Numbered from the stretch's first letter, positions 12,251 to 26,292 are shown. The stretch is 64,000 nucleotides of DNA from Luscinia megarhynchos (GCA_034336665.1 CM067568.1:11446483-11510482), one strand, 5' to 3'. Made by a program: numbers and translations. Notes: generated by a model from the sequence alone, not told the origin.

Positions 12251-15200
12251 GGTGCCCCAAAGACTCATCTGGAATGCAAAGGTTCTGGACACAACATCCT
12301 CCAGAGCAGGATGCATTGCCTCTGCACCTCAGAGGAAGCTCTAGGAAATGCCATCCTTTGGCAAACATCCACATTGTGGCTGGGTCATGGCCACAGTGAC
12401 AGCCCAGGGGCTGCTCCCTGGCTGCCCTGAACCAGGTCCCCTCACCCCACCAGGGAGCAGCAGCCTCATAAATAATTCCTCAGTGCAATGGCAGTGCTGT
12501 AAAACATGAATATTTAGTGCATGCACAATAGTTGCTTTATCCACACTTAAATGTCAGCTGATTAAAACATATCTAAAAGGCTCCATTTCCAGGGAAGCAC
12601 GGGCAGCTGGAGGAGTTGGATGCAAAGTCACACTGGTTCTTGCCTCTCTGAAACCCAGGGCAGCAGTGATGGGCCCCTGCACTCTCCAGCTGCAACATAT
12701 TCCAACATATTCCAACATTGCCTGGGTGCCAGACCTGGGGGAGCCAGCGCTGTCACACTCAACACATCCATCTGCCACAAAGGGAAGGGTTTCACATTTG
12801 TGCCAGAGCTGAATTTGGCTGAAACTCTGCCAGCTTGGGGTGTGCACTCCCAGCAGGAAACTTTGCAGGACAAGGATGCTGTGGATGCAGGGATGTGGCC
12901 AAGGATGCAGACAGGTCCCCCCTCATCCTGCCTCATCACTACCCTGAGTGTTCAACACTTGGGAAGGGGGAAAAAAATAAAAAGAGAGAGAAATGAATTA
13001 TCAGTAAAGTAAAGAAACACAAACTTATGAAGGACAATTTTTTTTTGCTGTCAATACACACAAAGAGACAGAAATTGGAAGCTTTTGAGGAAAAGAAATG
13101 CGTCTGAACTTCTGAGAGAGTGAGAAAGTACTGAAAAGCCCTGCCATGCCGAGCTCCTCTGAGGTAACTTCTGTGCTTGGAAAGAATATTTCAGAAGACA
13201 TTTTATTCTTTAGAAGATGCCAAAAATGCAAGACTTGGCACTTTAACAAAACAGAAAAAGGAAAACACATAATCTTCTTAACTAGTAAGTCTTTGAGCCC
13301 AGGATCACATTGTTGCCATATAATAAAAAGGGATGTTATGCAGTAAATTGGGCAGTTAAGAATTCTGTGCATACTCAAAATCATGACATTTCAAGGACAA
13401 TAAAGTTGGCTGGCTCGTAGCCATTGGCCATACGAACAGAAAACAAAAAACCTGATTGTCAGCTGGTTATTCATACCACATTACAAAACAAGTCTCCCAA
13501 CAGGCAAACACTCTTTATTGCTTGTGTTTTTTGCTTCAGAAATATATTTTTTAATTAAAAAAAAAAAAAGAGTTCTCGCAGCATTCATCTTACAAATGTT
13601 AACCCCTTAAAAGACAATTCTGACATGCTTTGCCGCTGGCTTTTCCACCTTATAAATGTTCTACAGACAAGGAGAAAATCAGAAGGAAAAATATATTTCT
13701 CACGTGGCATAAGTGTCTGTTTCTTTATGAGGAGAAAAAAAAAAAGAATCAGGGCATTTGAGACAGCTTTCCTGCTATTAATCATGTGGGATGCAATTAA
13801 TCAATTGGGATTAATCTGTTTTGGTTTTTGGGGCGTTTGCAGCACCATGATCAGGATACACCTTCTGCAGGGGGTGAGGGACTGGTTTGGGGTGAGATGC
13901 TGGGAGTATCTGTTTGGAACAGGTAGGACACTGGGCTTTTGTTTGGGCTGGAGAAAGTGCAGGATGTGTCTGCACATCCTGGGTGAGGGGGAAGTGATGG
14001 GCACATGGGATGTGCTGTCCTGGCTTATTGCTGAGAGTTGCAATAGTATGTAAAGGAAGGAATGTCAAATCATGCTAAAGTCCAGCCCTTGGCTGCAGGA
14101 CAGGTCTTGCTGTGGGAGTGATGCCTCTGTTTGGTCACAAAGCTCCCATCCCCTCCTGCAGGGTTTTAGGACAGAGACTGAGTCAGGCTGTCGTGGTGAG
14201 AGGCTTTCCCCCTCTGTCATTTAAGTAAATCTGTCCTGACCACAACTCTGGGGAGAGACTTGGTCAAAAAAACTTCTGTAAGTGTTTTTTGGAAAGTGCT
14301 GGTTGGTTGTTTGTAGAAATGGCACCGGGCTAGATCCTGAACTGATGCAAGTAAATTTGTTGCCTGTCAAGCTGCTGTATTTCTCTCCTCCTCTGAGTCC
14401 TGGGCCAGCTCCCTGCTCTCCTACAGCAGCTTTGCCCTTCTGTGCCACTGGTTTCCACACTGTGCCCTTGCTTGCTCCTTCTGCTTCTCCCTCTCCTCCC
14501 AACTTCTTGAGCATGTTTTTTGCAGAGTGATTTGCTGAACCTTTCTTCCATATTCTAACCCACCTTTGTCTCTCCCCTGGCTCTGCCTGTATGTGTTGTT
14601 TCCCATTTTTACCTTGCTTCGATTGCACATTCTGGGGGACAAAGCACAATGATGCCATTTTGTGGATAATTAAATCCTCCTGGTTGTGGTCCAGCCAGTG
14701 GGACAGCTCATGCAGGAGGGTATAAACTGCCTGGATTTGCATGCAGAGCCTGTCATCTGCCGTGAATCATTTTGGGATGCTTCTGCATGAGCGAAGCTGT
14801 TTAAAAATAAATTGTATTGTATTAGACTAATGGAGGATAATAAATTCGGCTGGTCTTTTAGCTTAAAATTCATCAATGTCTGGAGCTGCAAGGGGGGAAG
14901 GAGCTGGAGGACATGGAGCCATCCAGCAATTAATGGCCAGGAGCTCTGCTCTTGCCAGGCTGCAGTGATGCCCAGCAGTGCCACACTGCTCTGGCAGCTC
15001 GAGGACAGCACAAGCACTAAACCCATCTTAAAAAGGCAAAAAAACCTAAAAAAGAAAATCCTTCCTTCTTTTAAACATCAATTAACAAGATATCCTTTAA
15101 TCAAAGTCTGCTCCGAGTGGCACTGTGCAAAGGAATTATTCCAAGATCAAAAACCTCTGAATTATTGGAGCCTTTCAACCCTGATGGCATTTGATGTCCC

Positions 15201-17147
15201 CATGCTACAGCAAGGGAGAGCCCTTTTTTTTGGGGGGTTTGTTTTGGGCTTTTTTTGATGGGGGGGATGGAATTTCCCCAAGATCAGAACATGTCAGCTC
15301 TGCTCTGATTTTGGCCAGCAGTGTGAGGGAAGGGTAGGAGCCTCAAGCCCGAGGCTTGTGCAGATGTCACAGGGTGGTTTTGGGGAGAAGAGCACCCAGA
15401 GTGCCTGAGCTGTCTCTGTGCTGGTGTGTGACATTGCAGAAGCCTGAGGCAGGGGAGGCTCTCACCTCCTGCAAGCACAGGGAGGGAAAGCAGCTTATTA
15501 GCAGAGCAAATAACTCACAGTGAATAATTCCTTCCACAAGCACAACTCCTACTTTTGAATATCTGCAAAGGGGCTGTGCTCTTCCTGAAGCTGTGGGTAC
15601 TCAGAATTAATGGAGTTTGGGTTTTTTGTCCCTTTTGGTTTCGAGTGTGTTCTGTCTGTGCTCAGGCTGTGCTGGCCAATGCAATGGCTCTCACCAATTG
15701 CCCTGCCAGAGTACCCCACACTCTCCCTCTGCACAGGCCTAGAAATGTCCTAATTCCCTGAAAATACAGCAAAAGCACAGACTGGTGTGCACAAGGTTAA
15801 CATTCACCTAACACAAAAGGCTCTGTAGGCAAAGCTTGTGCACTGATGGAAGGTGAAGACAAAAGCCCTCTAAGCTCATGTTTAAACTCACCTGAGTGTT
15901 TGAGAAAGTGCCCTGGATGCATTTTTCTAACAATTTTTATTTTCTTATGTTTGACCCAACACAACCGTTAGGGTGTTTTGGTTTTTTTTTTTTCACATTT
16001 CCAGTTGTGCTCCACTGAGGAAGCCAAGAGTATAATTTATGGAAGGAAAAGGTGCAGCAAAAAGAGGCTTTGGCCTCTATAAAGTACTCCTGCCACTTAA
16101 GGAGCCACTTGATGAATGGAACCTTTGGTTGATGTCATTTGCTGGCTTTGTGAGTGGCCTCTCCTAAAGCCTTGCTCTGAGGAAAAGCATATTTTAAAAA
16201 GTGTGTGTATTATCTGGGCTCTGCTGCTACAAGTGGTGAGGCTCAGGGTCCTGGAAACTCAGCTGATGGCTGATATCAGGATCAAGCAGCAACTTTTTGG
16301 TAACTTTGCTCCTCCATCTGCCCCCCAAACATTGCATTTCCAGCAGGAGATAAAGGCTGGGGGAGAGCTGCAGGTACAAACACACCATGCTTTGAACCTT
16401 TGCTGTCTTTTCCTGCACACAGATCACTGGCAGGGCTGATCTGGCCAGAGATAACCCTTCCATGTCCCAAACCAGGGTCCCAAGGCTGACTTTTCAGCAG
16501 CCAGGTGTGATGGGCAGCACCTGCTTGGGTTTGTGGAAATAAAATGAAAATAAAACAGGCTCAGGTTTTATCCCCATGAGCAAAAGCTCAAAGCAGCACC
16601 CCTTTCCCATGGCTGGAGGTGGTCTGGCACAGGAGGAGGCTGCAGGGCTGCCTGCCTGCTGCAGAAGTGAGAGCTGGAATTTGGGATTAGGGGTCTGATC
16701 CCAGAGCATTCTGCTCACAGGAGCCTCCCCAGGGTGAGTGTGCCACACCTGGGGCTGTGCAGCAGGTAAACCTCTACCTGCCCTGGTGAATTACACTGCT
16801 CAGGAGTTCACTAGATCAACTTTCTAGTCAGCCCAGGTCTTCTTTTTTTTTACTATCCAATTAACTGTGCATGTTAATAAGAAATGTTCTTTTTATATGA
16901 AACTGAGCAAATTTTTTTTCTCTGCCTGGAGTAACATAAATAGACCTTTTCTTATAGAGCTTCAGTGTCCTGGGACTGATTTGTGGATATATATTGCTGC
17001 TTAGAAAGGCTGTAATTTACAAGTGATTGTTTGGAGGACTTCAAATTACCACCACTCATATATATGGATATATAAACAAAAATTGAAGCTTCTTAGGACA
17101 TTCTACATAAACTATTTTCCTTGGGAAGAAAAAGGATTCTCAATAAA

Positions 17148-17164
17148 AATAATAATAATAATAA
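17148..17164 (+). repeat. (AAT)n microsatellite
   Basis: Five tandem AAT units in an A-rich stretch that also holds AATAAA words just upstream (17142). Confidence 0.85.
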
Positions 17165-19680
17165 AACCCAGGGTTTTTTTATATCTATGCCACTACATAA
17201 AGTAAGGGTAGATTATTTCAGTCCTTCATTTATATTTCAGCATTTCTGGACCATTTCCTCGAACATTTTATCTATTTATTTATTTTTTCTTCCATCATAT
17301 ATAAATAAAATCCTCCTGTATTCCGTTCCTGATGGGTTTGGGGTGTGGAGGTAGCAGAAACCCTGCTGCCCAGCCCTGCCTGCCTGTGCTGTCTTCAAGA
17401 AGAATGGGGTTGGGAAGGATTAGCCCCAGCTACCTTAATGAAATATCACTTCAGCTTCTAAGCCTCTCTCACAGAAAAGTACATGCATGCACAAAGAGAA
17501 ATACTTTTGGAAGCTGTTTGTGATTTTTATGGCCAAGCTGCTGATAGTGTCTGCTCTCAGCAGTCAGGCTGTTAAAGCCAGATACCCTAAAGTCCCTATT
17601 TTACTTGGGAAGATATTTCTGCAAGGTTTTTTTGGATTTCCTGGTCCAAGGCAGAAAAAAAGCCAACCAAAAGGCAGGGTCAGCAGGAGCAGCCAAGGGC
17701 ACAGTTGTAAGAGGAGCCCTGCAGCACCACTGAGAGCCAGAGCTGTGCATCTGCCCACAACATTTATCCAGCCTCCAGTGTCTGTGCTTTGGAGGCAGCT
17801 GTGAGGAGGTGTCATACTGGTAAAATAGAGGGGCCTTTCAAGCCATTAATTTGTCAAGTTACTATTTATTTTATTTTTTTGAACTTTTGCAACTTTGAGG
17901 CATTTACGACACGTTCCATAGTTTTGTGATTTTTTTTCTAAGTTATAAACAGGTTGATGCAAGTTCAGACAACATTTTTTTTGTTGACCTGAAAGTAAAT
18001 CATTGAGTGGTAGTTAATAATGCTCCTTGCCCATCAGAAACCAAGTAATTTTTAGTCCCTTTATTAAAGCAAGCAACACAGTCTGCCTTCAGAGCGCATT
18101 TCCAATGGGATGCAAGGGTTTAAAAATGAGCACAACCTGAGTAGAGGAAAAGGGATCTCGATGCAACAAGAGCATGCTTTTAATTGAGATTAGTTGAGCC
18201 ATATTCCATTAGCAAGCCCCATCCCATGGACGTGCTCCTGCAGAGGCAGGCAGGATTTATCAGCCCTGGTGCTCACAGGCTCCCTTGTGCTGCTGCTCTC
18301 CCAGGGAGAGAGGCGGGACAGGCTGCTGTATATCACCCATCTCCTGCCCACCAAATGATGATTCAGATTCACACTGAGATCTATAAAAGTCAGTGGTTTA
18401 TTGCTGTCTTGTATTTCTGTATTAACCACCTCATTATCATCCCAAATGGAGTATAAATCTGAGGGTATCCAGTTGCTCAAGCCCGCGTGCTCGTGCTCCC
18501 CCCCTCCTGCCCTATAAATCTCAGCTCTGGGTGTTGGGAGGGACCCTGTGGTTTGCCAGCTCCAGAGCAGGGTTTATAAAGGTCCAGCTGGCTGTCCTTG
18601 TGCTCCATGTTCTCCTGGCCATGTGTGGGGCAGCGGTGGCACTGATGCTGCCCAGATGGATGCAGAGCTGTGCCTGCTGCCAGGCCATGCATCCCATCCC
18701 AACACTCTGGAAATGTGCTGTGCCTCAGGAGAGAAGCCTGTCCCTTGGGCTCTGGGCTTTTTGTGTGGGGGGTGCTGGCTTTGTTCTGCCACGGGCTGGC
18801 TGATATGGAGCCAGTTCCCACGTGGCTGGGAACAATTTGGTGGCTTTGGGCACTCGGTGCCTCGGTCTTGTGTTAGAAAAAGCCCCAAATAAACAACGAG
18901 GCTGGAGCAGGCTGGGTCAGATCATGCTGCAAGCAGCCATGGTGAGGAACAGGATGAATATGGAGGTGCCTGGGGGTGCAGCCAGTGGAACCCTCCAATG
19001 CCCTGAAGTGAGATTTGATGCACGTCCGTAGCTCACCGCGTGCCAGAGTCAGAAATCACTGCAGGATTAGGCACATGATCCTTTGGTCAGGATTTCTCAT
19101 CCTGAGAACACGTGCCATCAGCAGGAGGCAGCTTTTCCTGCAGTTCAAGGCTAGCCATGTGTGCTCCTACCTGCTGATGAAGAATGCTATTCTTAGCAAT
19201 GAAGTGTAACTTTCCTAAAATAAGCTGGGGTGGAAAAAGTCCAGCCTTTGGACCAAGCTCTGTCCCCCTCAGCAGGGACACATGTTGCTTTTCTTTTTTG
19301 TTTGTCTCATTCATTTGGTGGGAGGAGACCAAATAAACCATGGGGTCGGCAAAACAATTTTAAAATTATAATTATTTTCTGTTTCTGTATAATTCAAAGC
19401 ACTTTTGGAGCAGGTGCCTCTTAAAACCTGTTCATCACTATCAGCTATTTTTGCTGTCAGTTCCCATTGAAAGCAAAGTGATGAGTTTCCCAGAATTTGA
19501 TAAATTACACCCCTCCCTTGCAAGTTATTCTTCTTCAATCTTGAACCACCTCTGGTCTTGACACGTGGGCTGAAGAAGGTGGCAAGCTCTTAAACCTCAT
19601 TTAATGTTCCTACCCCTCAAGAGTTGCAGATTTTTCTGAGTTTCTCAGAGTGCTTACTTCTCACACTTTGCATGAATGCA

Positions 19681-19733
19681 TTATTACTATTATTATTTTT
19701 TATTATTATTATTACTATTATAATTATTATTTT
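19681..19733 (+). repeat. imperfect (ATT)n microsatellite
   Basis: About 53 bp of TTA/ATT trinucleotides interrupted by ACT and a T run; an old, partly decayed microsatellite. Confidence 0.85.
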
Positions 19734-21887
19734 AATCACAGTGCTGCTGCTTGTGAGCTGATTCAGGTCATGTATGTTCTAAAGGGCTCCCCTCTCTTTG
19801 CTCTTTGTGATTAGGCACTGAAATATCATGTAGTTGCACAGGGTGGTTTGTTCTGTGCCTCTTATTTCCCTCTTTTGGGTCTCTTCTCCTCACAGAAACA
19901 ACCAGTTCCCATTTGGCAGGTGCTGGGCTCTCAGCTCCAGGCAGGTTTTCCCTCATTAACCTCTGAAGATACATTGGTAAAATGTCAGTGTCATACTCCA
20001 TCATGCAGTGAGAACTATTAAGTGCACATTGTTATTCCTGGATTCAGACCTACACTGCCTCTTTGCCTCCCTGGGAGCCTCATGTAAAGATCAAATACAA
20101 CGTTATGGATGATGGTTTGAGTGAGCAATCTTCCTTCCCTTCCTGTTCTTTTTTTTTCATTTATTTCCCCCCACTCTAGCTGATCTTTCCCACGTTGCAC
20201 CAAGCAAAAGCAGCTGGGATTGGCAGCACAGTCTTCTGTGGTGTTTTTGGGCAGGACAAGATAATCCTGGTTTTGAGGCTCCTGAAGATGCTGAACACAC
20301 AAAACTTCTGCACTGTCCTTCTGCAGAACACAGCATTAAATTGGGAATTTATTTTCTGCAGAGAACTATCTTCTAGGTTATCTTCTGCACCACTGCCTTT
20401 CCAGAATGCCTTTAGAACTCTGACAGAACACTCATCTCAGGAAGCCTCCAGGCTCTCCAGCAAGGAATCTAAGTTAGCAGCAAACAGGAGTGAACTCCAG
20501 CTCTTCCTTGTGTGCAGGTTCCCTAGAGAAATGCAGAGTATTGCAGCCTCACTGTGGTGGAATCAGCTGGCTGCTGGCCCCTGATCAAATCGTGGAGGCA
20601 CGGGTTTGCTCAATGGCAGGGAGAAATTCGTGCTCATGGGTACAGTCTTCTCACTTCTCCCTGCTCTGTTAGTGGCTCTAACATAATTTTGGGCTCCTGA
20701 GGCAAGTCAGCACCAGGAGAAGGTGAGAAGAAAGGAATTTAGTCGGAAGGGAAGACACTTCCCCGAACCTTCATTCATTTTTTGGGTGTGCATTTGCTGG
20801 AGTGTCCCCACAAGCACACTCAGCATCACTCTGGTCACTGCAGACTCCTGCAGGCAAAGACAATTTACCCTGACTCTGGAGCTGCCACGAATGAAAGGCA
20901 CTTAACAAATGCTTCTGAGAGAAGAAAACCTCTGCACTCCTCTCCTCGTCATTCACTTTCAAATTGATAAGTTAAATACTGTACTCCAGCATAAACATTT
21001 CTCAGGGACAAAGTATAAACATTTCTAGTGGAGTGCACTTAATACAATTTTGTTTGCCAAGTGGTGCTGCCTCCTCCCAAGCTACGGCTGTGAGAGGGTT
21101 TCATTTAAATGGAGATAGAAATTAATTGCACTCAGCACAGCCTCTCATCCCAGCTCTCTCCTGCATCCCTACCCTTGGACTCAGGGAAGGGAAGGGCAGC
21201 TGGGAGCTGTGGCAGCTGAAATGCTGGCAGGACACCACTGCAGCCCTTCTCCTGCCTGCTGCCTTCCTGCTCCCCCCTTGACTATTTTTTTTTTTCCCAT
21301 TGCAAGACACGTGACTGGATTTGCTTTAGTTAGATGGATGCAGATGCAATTCCATGAAAGATCTCCTTCCCCAGGCAGGGGTTAATGCAATGTTTTGTGA
21401 CCTGGCTCTACAGTGATGGGTGACACTGACTCTCAGACAGCTGGATTAGATTAATATATGTCAGATATTTTAAGGATTCATTCAGGAGAAAGCCTAATTT
21501 TAGATTTTGATTGAATGCCCGTCTTGCTAATAGCATGGATAATTTCCTTTCAAAATTGGCAAAATTTAAGTTTCAATGATGTCTTAAACTGGGCCCAGTT
21601 ATTAACAAACCTGAGCTTTCTGACATCTGCCTGTCCTGAGTTCCTGTTTAGGTACAAATTTTACAGACACTGGTCAAACCTGACTTTCCTCCAATGTGTT
21701 TTGTTCATCCCTGAAATCCTTTGGAGAAAATAAGGAAAAGTGCCACCCTTGTGAATGGAAATCAATTTTGCCATCTAGACCAAAATGTCCACGTTTTGCA
21801 AAGGAAAACCACAGCAGGTGCCAGAGCCAGGTGTTTTGAGAGCTGTGGAGCCTCCCTGCCCCTCTCACCTGCAGAGGAAGGGCAGTC

Positions 21888-22140
21888 ACAAACTCACAGG
21901 ACCACAGAACAAGGGACCTCAAGGATCATCTGGTCCAACCTTTCTTGGCAAAAGCATGACCTGGAAAAAATGGCCCAGCTGAACCTTAGACGTGTCTGAG
22001 GTTGCAAAATCTTGTTATCATTCCAAAGATTATCGTGCTCACTGTGAAAAAATTCCCTCTTGTGTCTAACTGGAATATCCCCAGGAGTAACTCGTAGCCA
22101 TTACCCCTTGTCTTTTCCATGTGAAAAAGAGAGTTTTGAT
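21888..22140 (-). mobile_element. CR1 LINE fragment (3' end, minus orientation)
   Basis: Read on the minus strand, the sequence ends in the hallmark CR1 3' terminus: a 'gg-tccaacc / aggatcat / ctcaag / tccc' word order followed by a truncated octamer tail (CTGTGGTCCTGTGAG). On the plus strand this shows as CACAGG-ACCACAGAAC, then GGACCTCAAGGATCATCTGG and TCCAACC at about 21895-21945. The section at about 22050-22120 (TTCCCTCTTGTGTCTAACTGG and CATTACCCCTTGTCTTTTCC) matches the inner CR1 3' region. It is 5'-truncated, as most CR1 copies are, and non-coding. The outer (right) boundary is approximate. Confidence 0.8.
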
Positions 22141-22599
22141 CTGTGTAGTCAGGGGCTTATTAATTGTTTTGGGGGTTGTTTCCTCTTCTGTGAGATGCCA
22201 GAACAGCCTCAGAGGTTCCTTCCACAGCAGTCTGACCTGCTCATCACAAAAGCCAAGGGGAAGCTCTGGGCATGAAGGCTGGGGATGGAAACTCCAGCTC
22301 AAGTGCTGGGAAATCCCACAGATCCCAACCTGCTTGAGGCCCCTCCAATGCTCTGCCCAGCTCCTCCCCACCACGAGCTGCAATCTGTCAAGTCTGCAGA
22401 AACAAACTTGTTCTCATAAAACAGCAGTAATTTTATGGTGCAAGAGGAGAAATGTACAGCCAGCATCTTGCTGCTCATCAGAAAAACAGCAGCTGCCTTT
22501 TGTACAAACTCTTGGGGTTTTTTTCTTGGGTTTTTTTTTAGTTTTAAGATTAAAAACCTCCCAAAGAAGGCTTACAAGGTTTATGGCAGAGGCATACAA

Positions 22600-23360
22600 G
22601 AAGCAAATTAAAATTCCATAAATATATTTGCTGGCTAAAATTTATATATCCTGTATTCCTCGGGTATCTCATTAGATCCAAGAAGAAAATAGCCCTGCAA
22701 AGGATAGGCATTTTGTTCAAATAATTTTTAAAAATTGAGCTAAATAATGGCCATTTTATACTGCACACAATATAATTGTTCTTCTTGTATTGGGGAGCAG
22801 TTATAAATTATCTGGTATCCCATTCAGCCTCGTTGCCAGGCCAAGTACCAAACAATTGTGAATGTAGTTACTGGGCACGTAAATTCACAGTTTCCTGACA
22901 ACTACCCCGTTACTGCTGCTGCTAACTAACATTCTGCATAAAAAATGCAATCCCTAGGAAAGAAGGAGCATTTATCTAAGTGCTGACATTGAAACATTCT
23001 GAATAACTCCTTGAATCATTTGTACTATTATGGGGAGAAAATGTAATTATTGTAATCAGCCTTGAGTCTGAGGCCATGTTGTTTTAAAAAAAAAAAAAAA
23101 AGAAGGGAGAGGGGAGGGGGAAGCCAGATCTGAACAACGAAAATGAACCTTGATAATGGAGCAGCCTTGAATTCCACTTCATTTATCACACTAATGGATG
23201 TCAAGATGACCTCAATCAAACATTTTGTTTTCCAGTTTTAAGCAATGGAAAATGTTTTTTTTTCCTCTGGGAACAAAAAAAGGGAGAAAGTTATTTAAAT
23301 TGTTCCTAGTAATTACATTAGAGTAGAAGGTCAAAGTCAATATGAAATAGTATCAACCAA
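22600..23360. promoter_or_regulatory. candidate conserved non-coding block between two CR1 copies
   Basis: AT-rich, repeat-poor sequence with many TAAT/ATTA and octamer-like words and an A run at 23085-23101. It is flanked by CR1 insertions on both sides but free of them. The composition resembles deeply conserved non-coding DNA; this was not tested by alignment. Confidence 0.22.
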
Positions 23361-23679
23361 CCTTTAGATGAGTCTTGTCCAGGCTCTTTGCTGGCACAAT
23401 TCACTCATCTCCATAAGCCTAGTGCAAGCTTTATGTTTCTCTTTCCCTATTCCTTGTGTTTTTATGCTTAAATGGAATCCCATTTTGTGGTGGTTTTATT
23501 TGGAGCCCCAGTAGTATTTCATCTAACATTTTTAAGTAAATGATCAGCTGGTTTAAATATCACCTCCCTGACTAGCACACTTCATGTTTGGGCATAGCTG
23601 TAAAAAAAGGCAGAGAAATCTGACAAAAAGAAGTTTGTGTCAACAGCACTTCATGAAGATGTCTTGATTCGGGCCAGAG

Positions 23680-24397
23680 GGAAGGGGGATGAGGTTTGGG
23701 CAAGTGCAGGGTGCTGACCTGGGGAGGAATCACTCCAAGCCCCAGCACGGGTTGGGGGTGACCTGCTGGAGAGCAGCTCCACGGAGAAGGCCCTGGAGGT
23801 CTTGGTGGTTGCTGAGCTGGCCATGGGCCAGCAGTGTGTCCCTGTGGCCAGCAGGGCCAGTGGGATCCTGGGGAGAGTGTGGCCAGCAGGCTGAGCAGCT
23901 CTCCTGCCCCTCCAGCCAGCCCCACTGGAGTCCCTATGCTGGTGGGGACTGCTCTGGGCAAGAGAGACAAGGAGCTGCTGGAGAGGGTCCAGCAGAAAGG
24001 GGATGAGGGGTCTGGAGCATCTTTTGAGGGAGGAGACCGTGGGACTGCTCAGTCTGGAGGAGAGGAGGCTGAGAGGGATCTCATAAGTGCATAAAATATC
24101 TCAGACAGGTGCGTGGTGCCAGACCCTTTTCAGTGGTGCCCAGGGACAGGATGAGGAGCAATGGCCCTAAACTGGAACAGAAGAAGTTCTGTCTCAAAAT
24201 GGAGATCTTTGCACTGAGGGTGTCAGAGCACTGGGACAGCTGCCCAGGGAGATCCTGGAGTCTCTCTGTGCAGACATCCAAACCCACCTGGTGTGTTCCT
24301 GTGTCACTGCTCCTGTGACCCTGCCTTGGCAGGGGGGTGGCACTGGATGATCTCCACAGGTCCCTTCCAGCCCTGACAATTCTGTGATGCTGTGATT
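23680..24397 (+). mobile_element. CR1 LINE copy, 5'-truncated, plus orientation
   Basis: About 715 bp recognisable as the end of CR1 ORF2 plus its 3' UTR. The landmarks in order are: GCAAGTGCAGGGTGCTGACC (23700), GACCTGCTGGAGAGCAGCTC (23760), GGAGCTGCTGGAGAGGGTCC (23970), a GGGACAGGATGAGGAGCAAT segment (24143), TGGACAGC-type 'gggacagctgcccagggag' wording (24233), and the terminal GGTCCCTTCCAGCCC with the octamer tail ATTCTGTGATGCTGTGATTT ending at about 24397. The copy lacks a segment around 23900-23940 relative to the family, so no open reverse-transcriptase frame survives. CR1 encodes a reverse transcriptase/endonuclease and is the main LINE of birds and reptiles. Confidence 0.93.
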
Positions 24398-26290
24398 TGA
24401 TATTTCAGTTATCTCAGCAATGAACAGGAGCATCCCAATGCTGCACTTCTTCCCATGATGGTCAAACTCCTGGCTGGATCCAAATTTAGGCAGGGCCCAG
24501 GGCTGCCTCTGCTGGCCTCTTGTCTTCTGGGTCACACAACTTAGTTCTGGACATGGAGTGGAGGTGTCAATCCCCCCTCAGAAACAACAAGCTGGGGTTT
24601 GTGCTGCTGTGCCACTACAGTCCACGACCTGCACTGGTGTCACCTGCAGCAGTCAAGACACTGGGTGTATTCTAACTCATTGGTATTTTAACTTTATTTG
24701 TATTTTAACTCATCTAATCTGGCAGACCAGCATTTCTGCAGATCCAAAACATGTCTTGAGTTATCAAGGACCTGTTTCACAAGTTCCCAAACATGACTGC
24801 AAGCTGTAGAAACATGAACTGCTTAAAAGCTACAAATCAATTATTTCATTGAACGCTGGCAGTTTTATTTAAAAGAAAGGAAAGGAATAGAAAAATCATC
24901 AGTCTGAGAAAGAAACCAAGGAGGAGCTCTCTGTGAGCTTTCACCATCCTTGCACACCCCTGTAGCTGTGGCAGGTATAAACTCTTCTCTCTTCTATTGT
25001 CTTCTGTCCTTGGGGCACGAGGAAAATGTAGTTTCATTTCTGTAAGGGCCTAAGAGTGTTTCACATGTCCCTTCAGGGTGTGACTTTTTGTAGTTTTTAA
25101 CCATAACACATAGCTGTCCTGGTGGTCTTACACAATGGTCATAGAAGGAAGATACATGCCCTAAAAGAGGACACTGTTAGAAGATCCAGGTCTAGGTTTT
25201 GAGCCACATTTGCTACAGCAGATTATGCAAATCCTGTGTTTGGACATCAGAAATAGCCCTAAGTCCACGTGTATGGACATAAGAGATCTGTATGCCCTCC
25301 TGCACCATAAAAATTGTGAATTCTCTATTCTCTAATGCAAGATTATTCCTGTCTTTTCTACTTTTAACAGGATAATGCTGTTCTCTGTTGGCACTTTCTA
25401 CTACAGCTTGTAGCATTACAAGAATATCTGGATTTTTAATACTGAAACTATAAAAAAGTGCACGTTAGTGTCTTTGAACAGCAAAAATACCATGGGTTTA
25501 TTCAAAAGACATATTTCTCCTTTAGAAAAAGATATGATGCAGTAAATTATTTGTAAGAAATTTGCAACAACCCCCCCACCCTGACAAACAGCATTATGTG
25601 ACAGATCACCGTGGGCCCCTGCTCACTTCCATGTGAAGCTCCTGGAGCAGTCTGTGCCAAAAAAACTTCTTTGAAACGGTCAGAAATCATCCACGTGGTA
25701 AAACAACACCTCTCCTCTCTTCACCAATAATTCAGTACTTAGGAAAACACTCTGCAAAAGATGTGGAACCATGTGGTCCATGGGAGGAGCCCTCCTGTAG
25801 GAAGGGCAGAGCCCTCCCCAGCTGGGTAGAAAGTGTCTGCAGGGCAGAAAAGAGCAGGAGCAAACAGGTAAGAGGAGAGGAAGGATGCTTAATGCCTAAA
25901 AGGATGTGTATGAAAGGCAGGGCATAGCCCTCAGTGTCATCCCTGGGAATAACAGTGCCCTGTGTAGAAACCTCAGGCTAATAGACAGACCAGTGAATTG
26001 TAACAGGGGGGAAAAAAAAGTGTGGACATTTAAAAGTTGAGCTTTTAAGAATAAATAAATCTGCAGAACGTAACATAAATGAGCTGTGTCTTTCCCCCAC
26101 CCCCAAACACTCGCTAAAGCGATTGGAAATATTTGGGTCTCAAAAAAAAAAAATTTAAAAAAAAAAAAAGGGGAAAGCTATAAGTGCTTTTCCTTTCTTT
26201 TTTTTTGCCAAATCATGCAGAAGATGCTGGCAGCTGCAAAGATTCAATTATACACAACGCAAAAAATAATTTAAAAAAAAATAATGGCAC
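24398..26290. other. intergenic sequence, no gene recognised
   Basis: Nothing recognisable was found apart from AT-rich sequence and A-rich tracts (26144-26171) at its right end. No splice-supported open frame is visible. Confidence 0.5.
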
Positions 26291-26292
26291 TC

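Larger units (their letters stand above)
10061..21887. other. intergenic sequence, no gene recognised
   Basis: Nearly 12 kb of mixed-composition DNA between LMO1 and the CR1 pair. It contains microsatellites (listed separately), a small 10-bp tandem duplication of AACATATTCC near 12694, and homopolymer T runs (about 15979-15990 and 21285). Open frames of 140-175 codons (for example 10170-10658 and 14221-14742 on minus, 11549-12061 on +) lack recognisable domains, splice context or start context and are treated as chance. Confidence 0.5.

Noticed and set aside
14221..14742. Open frame of 173 codons on minus
   Set aside because: No recognisable domain, no splice or promoter context, and overlapping alternative frames of similar quality. 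Treated as chance.
23572..24094. Overlapping open frames on both strands at 23.6-24.1 kb
   Set aside because: They lie in the CR1 copy; the family's reverse-transcriptase frame is broken by deletions.
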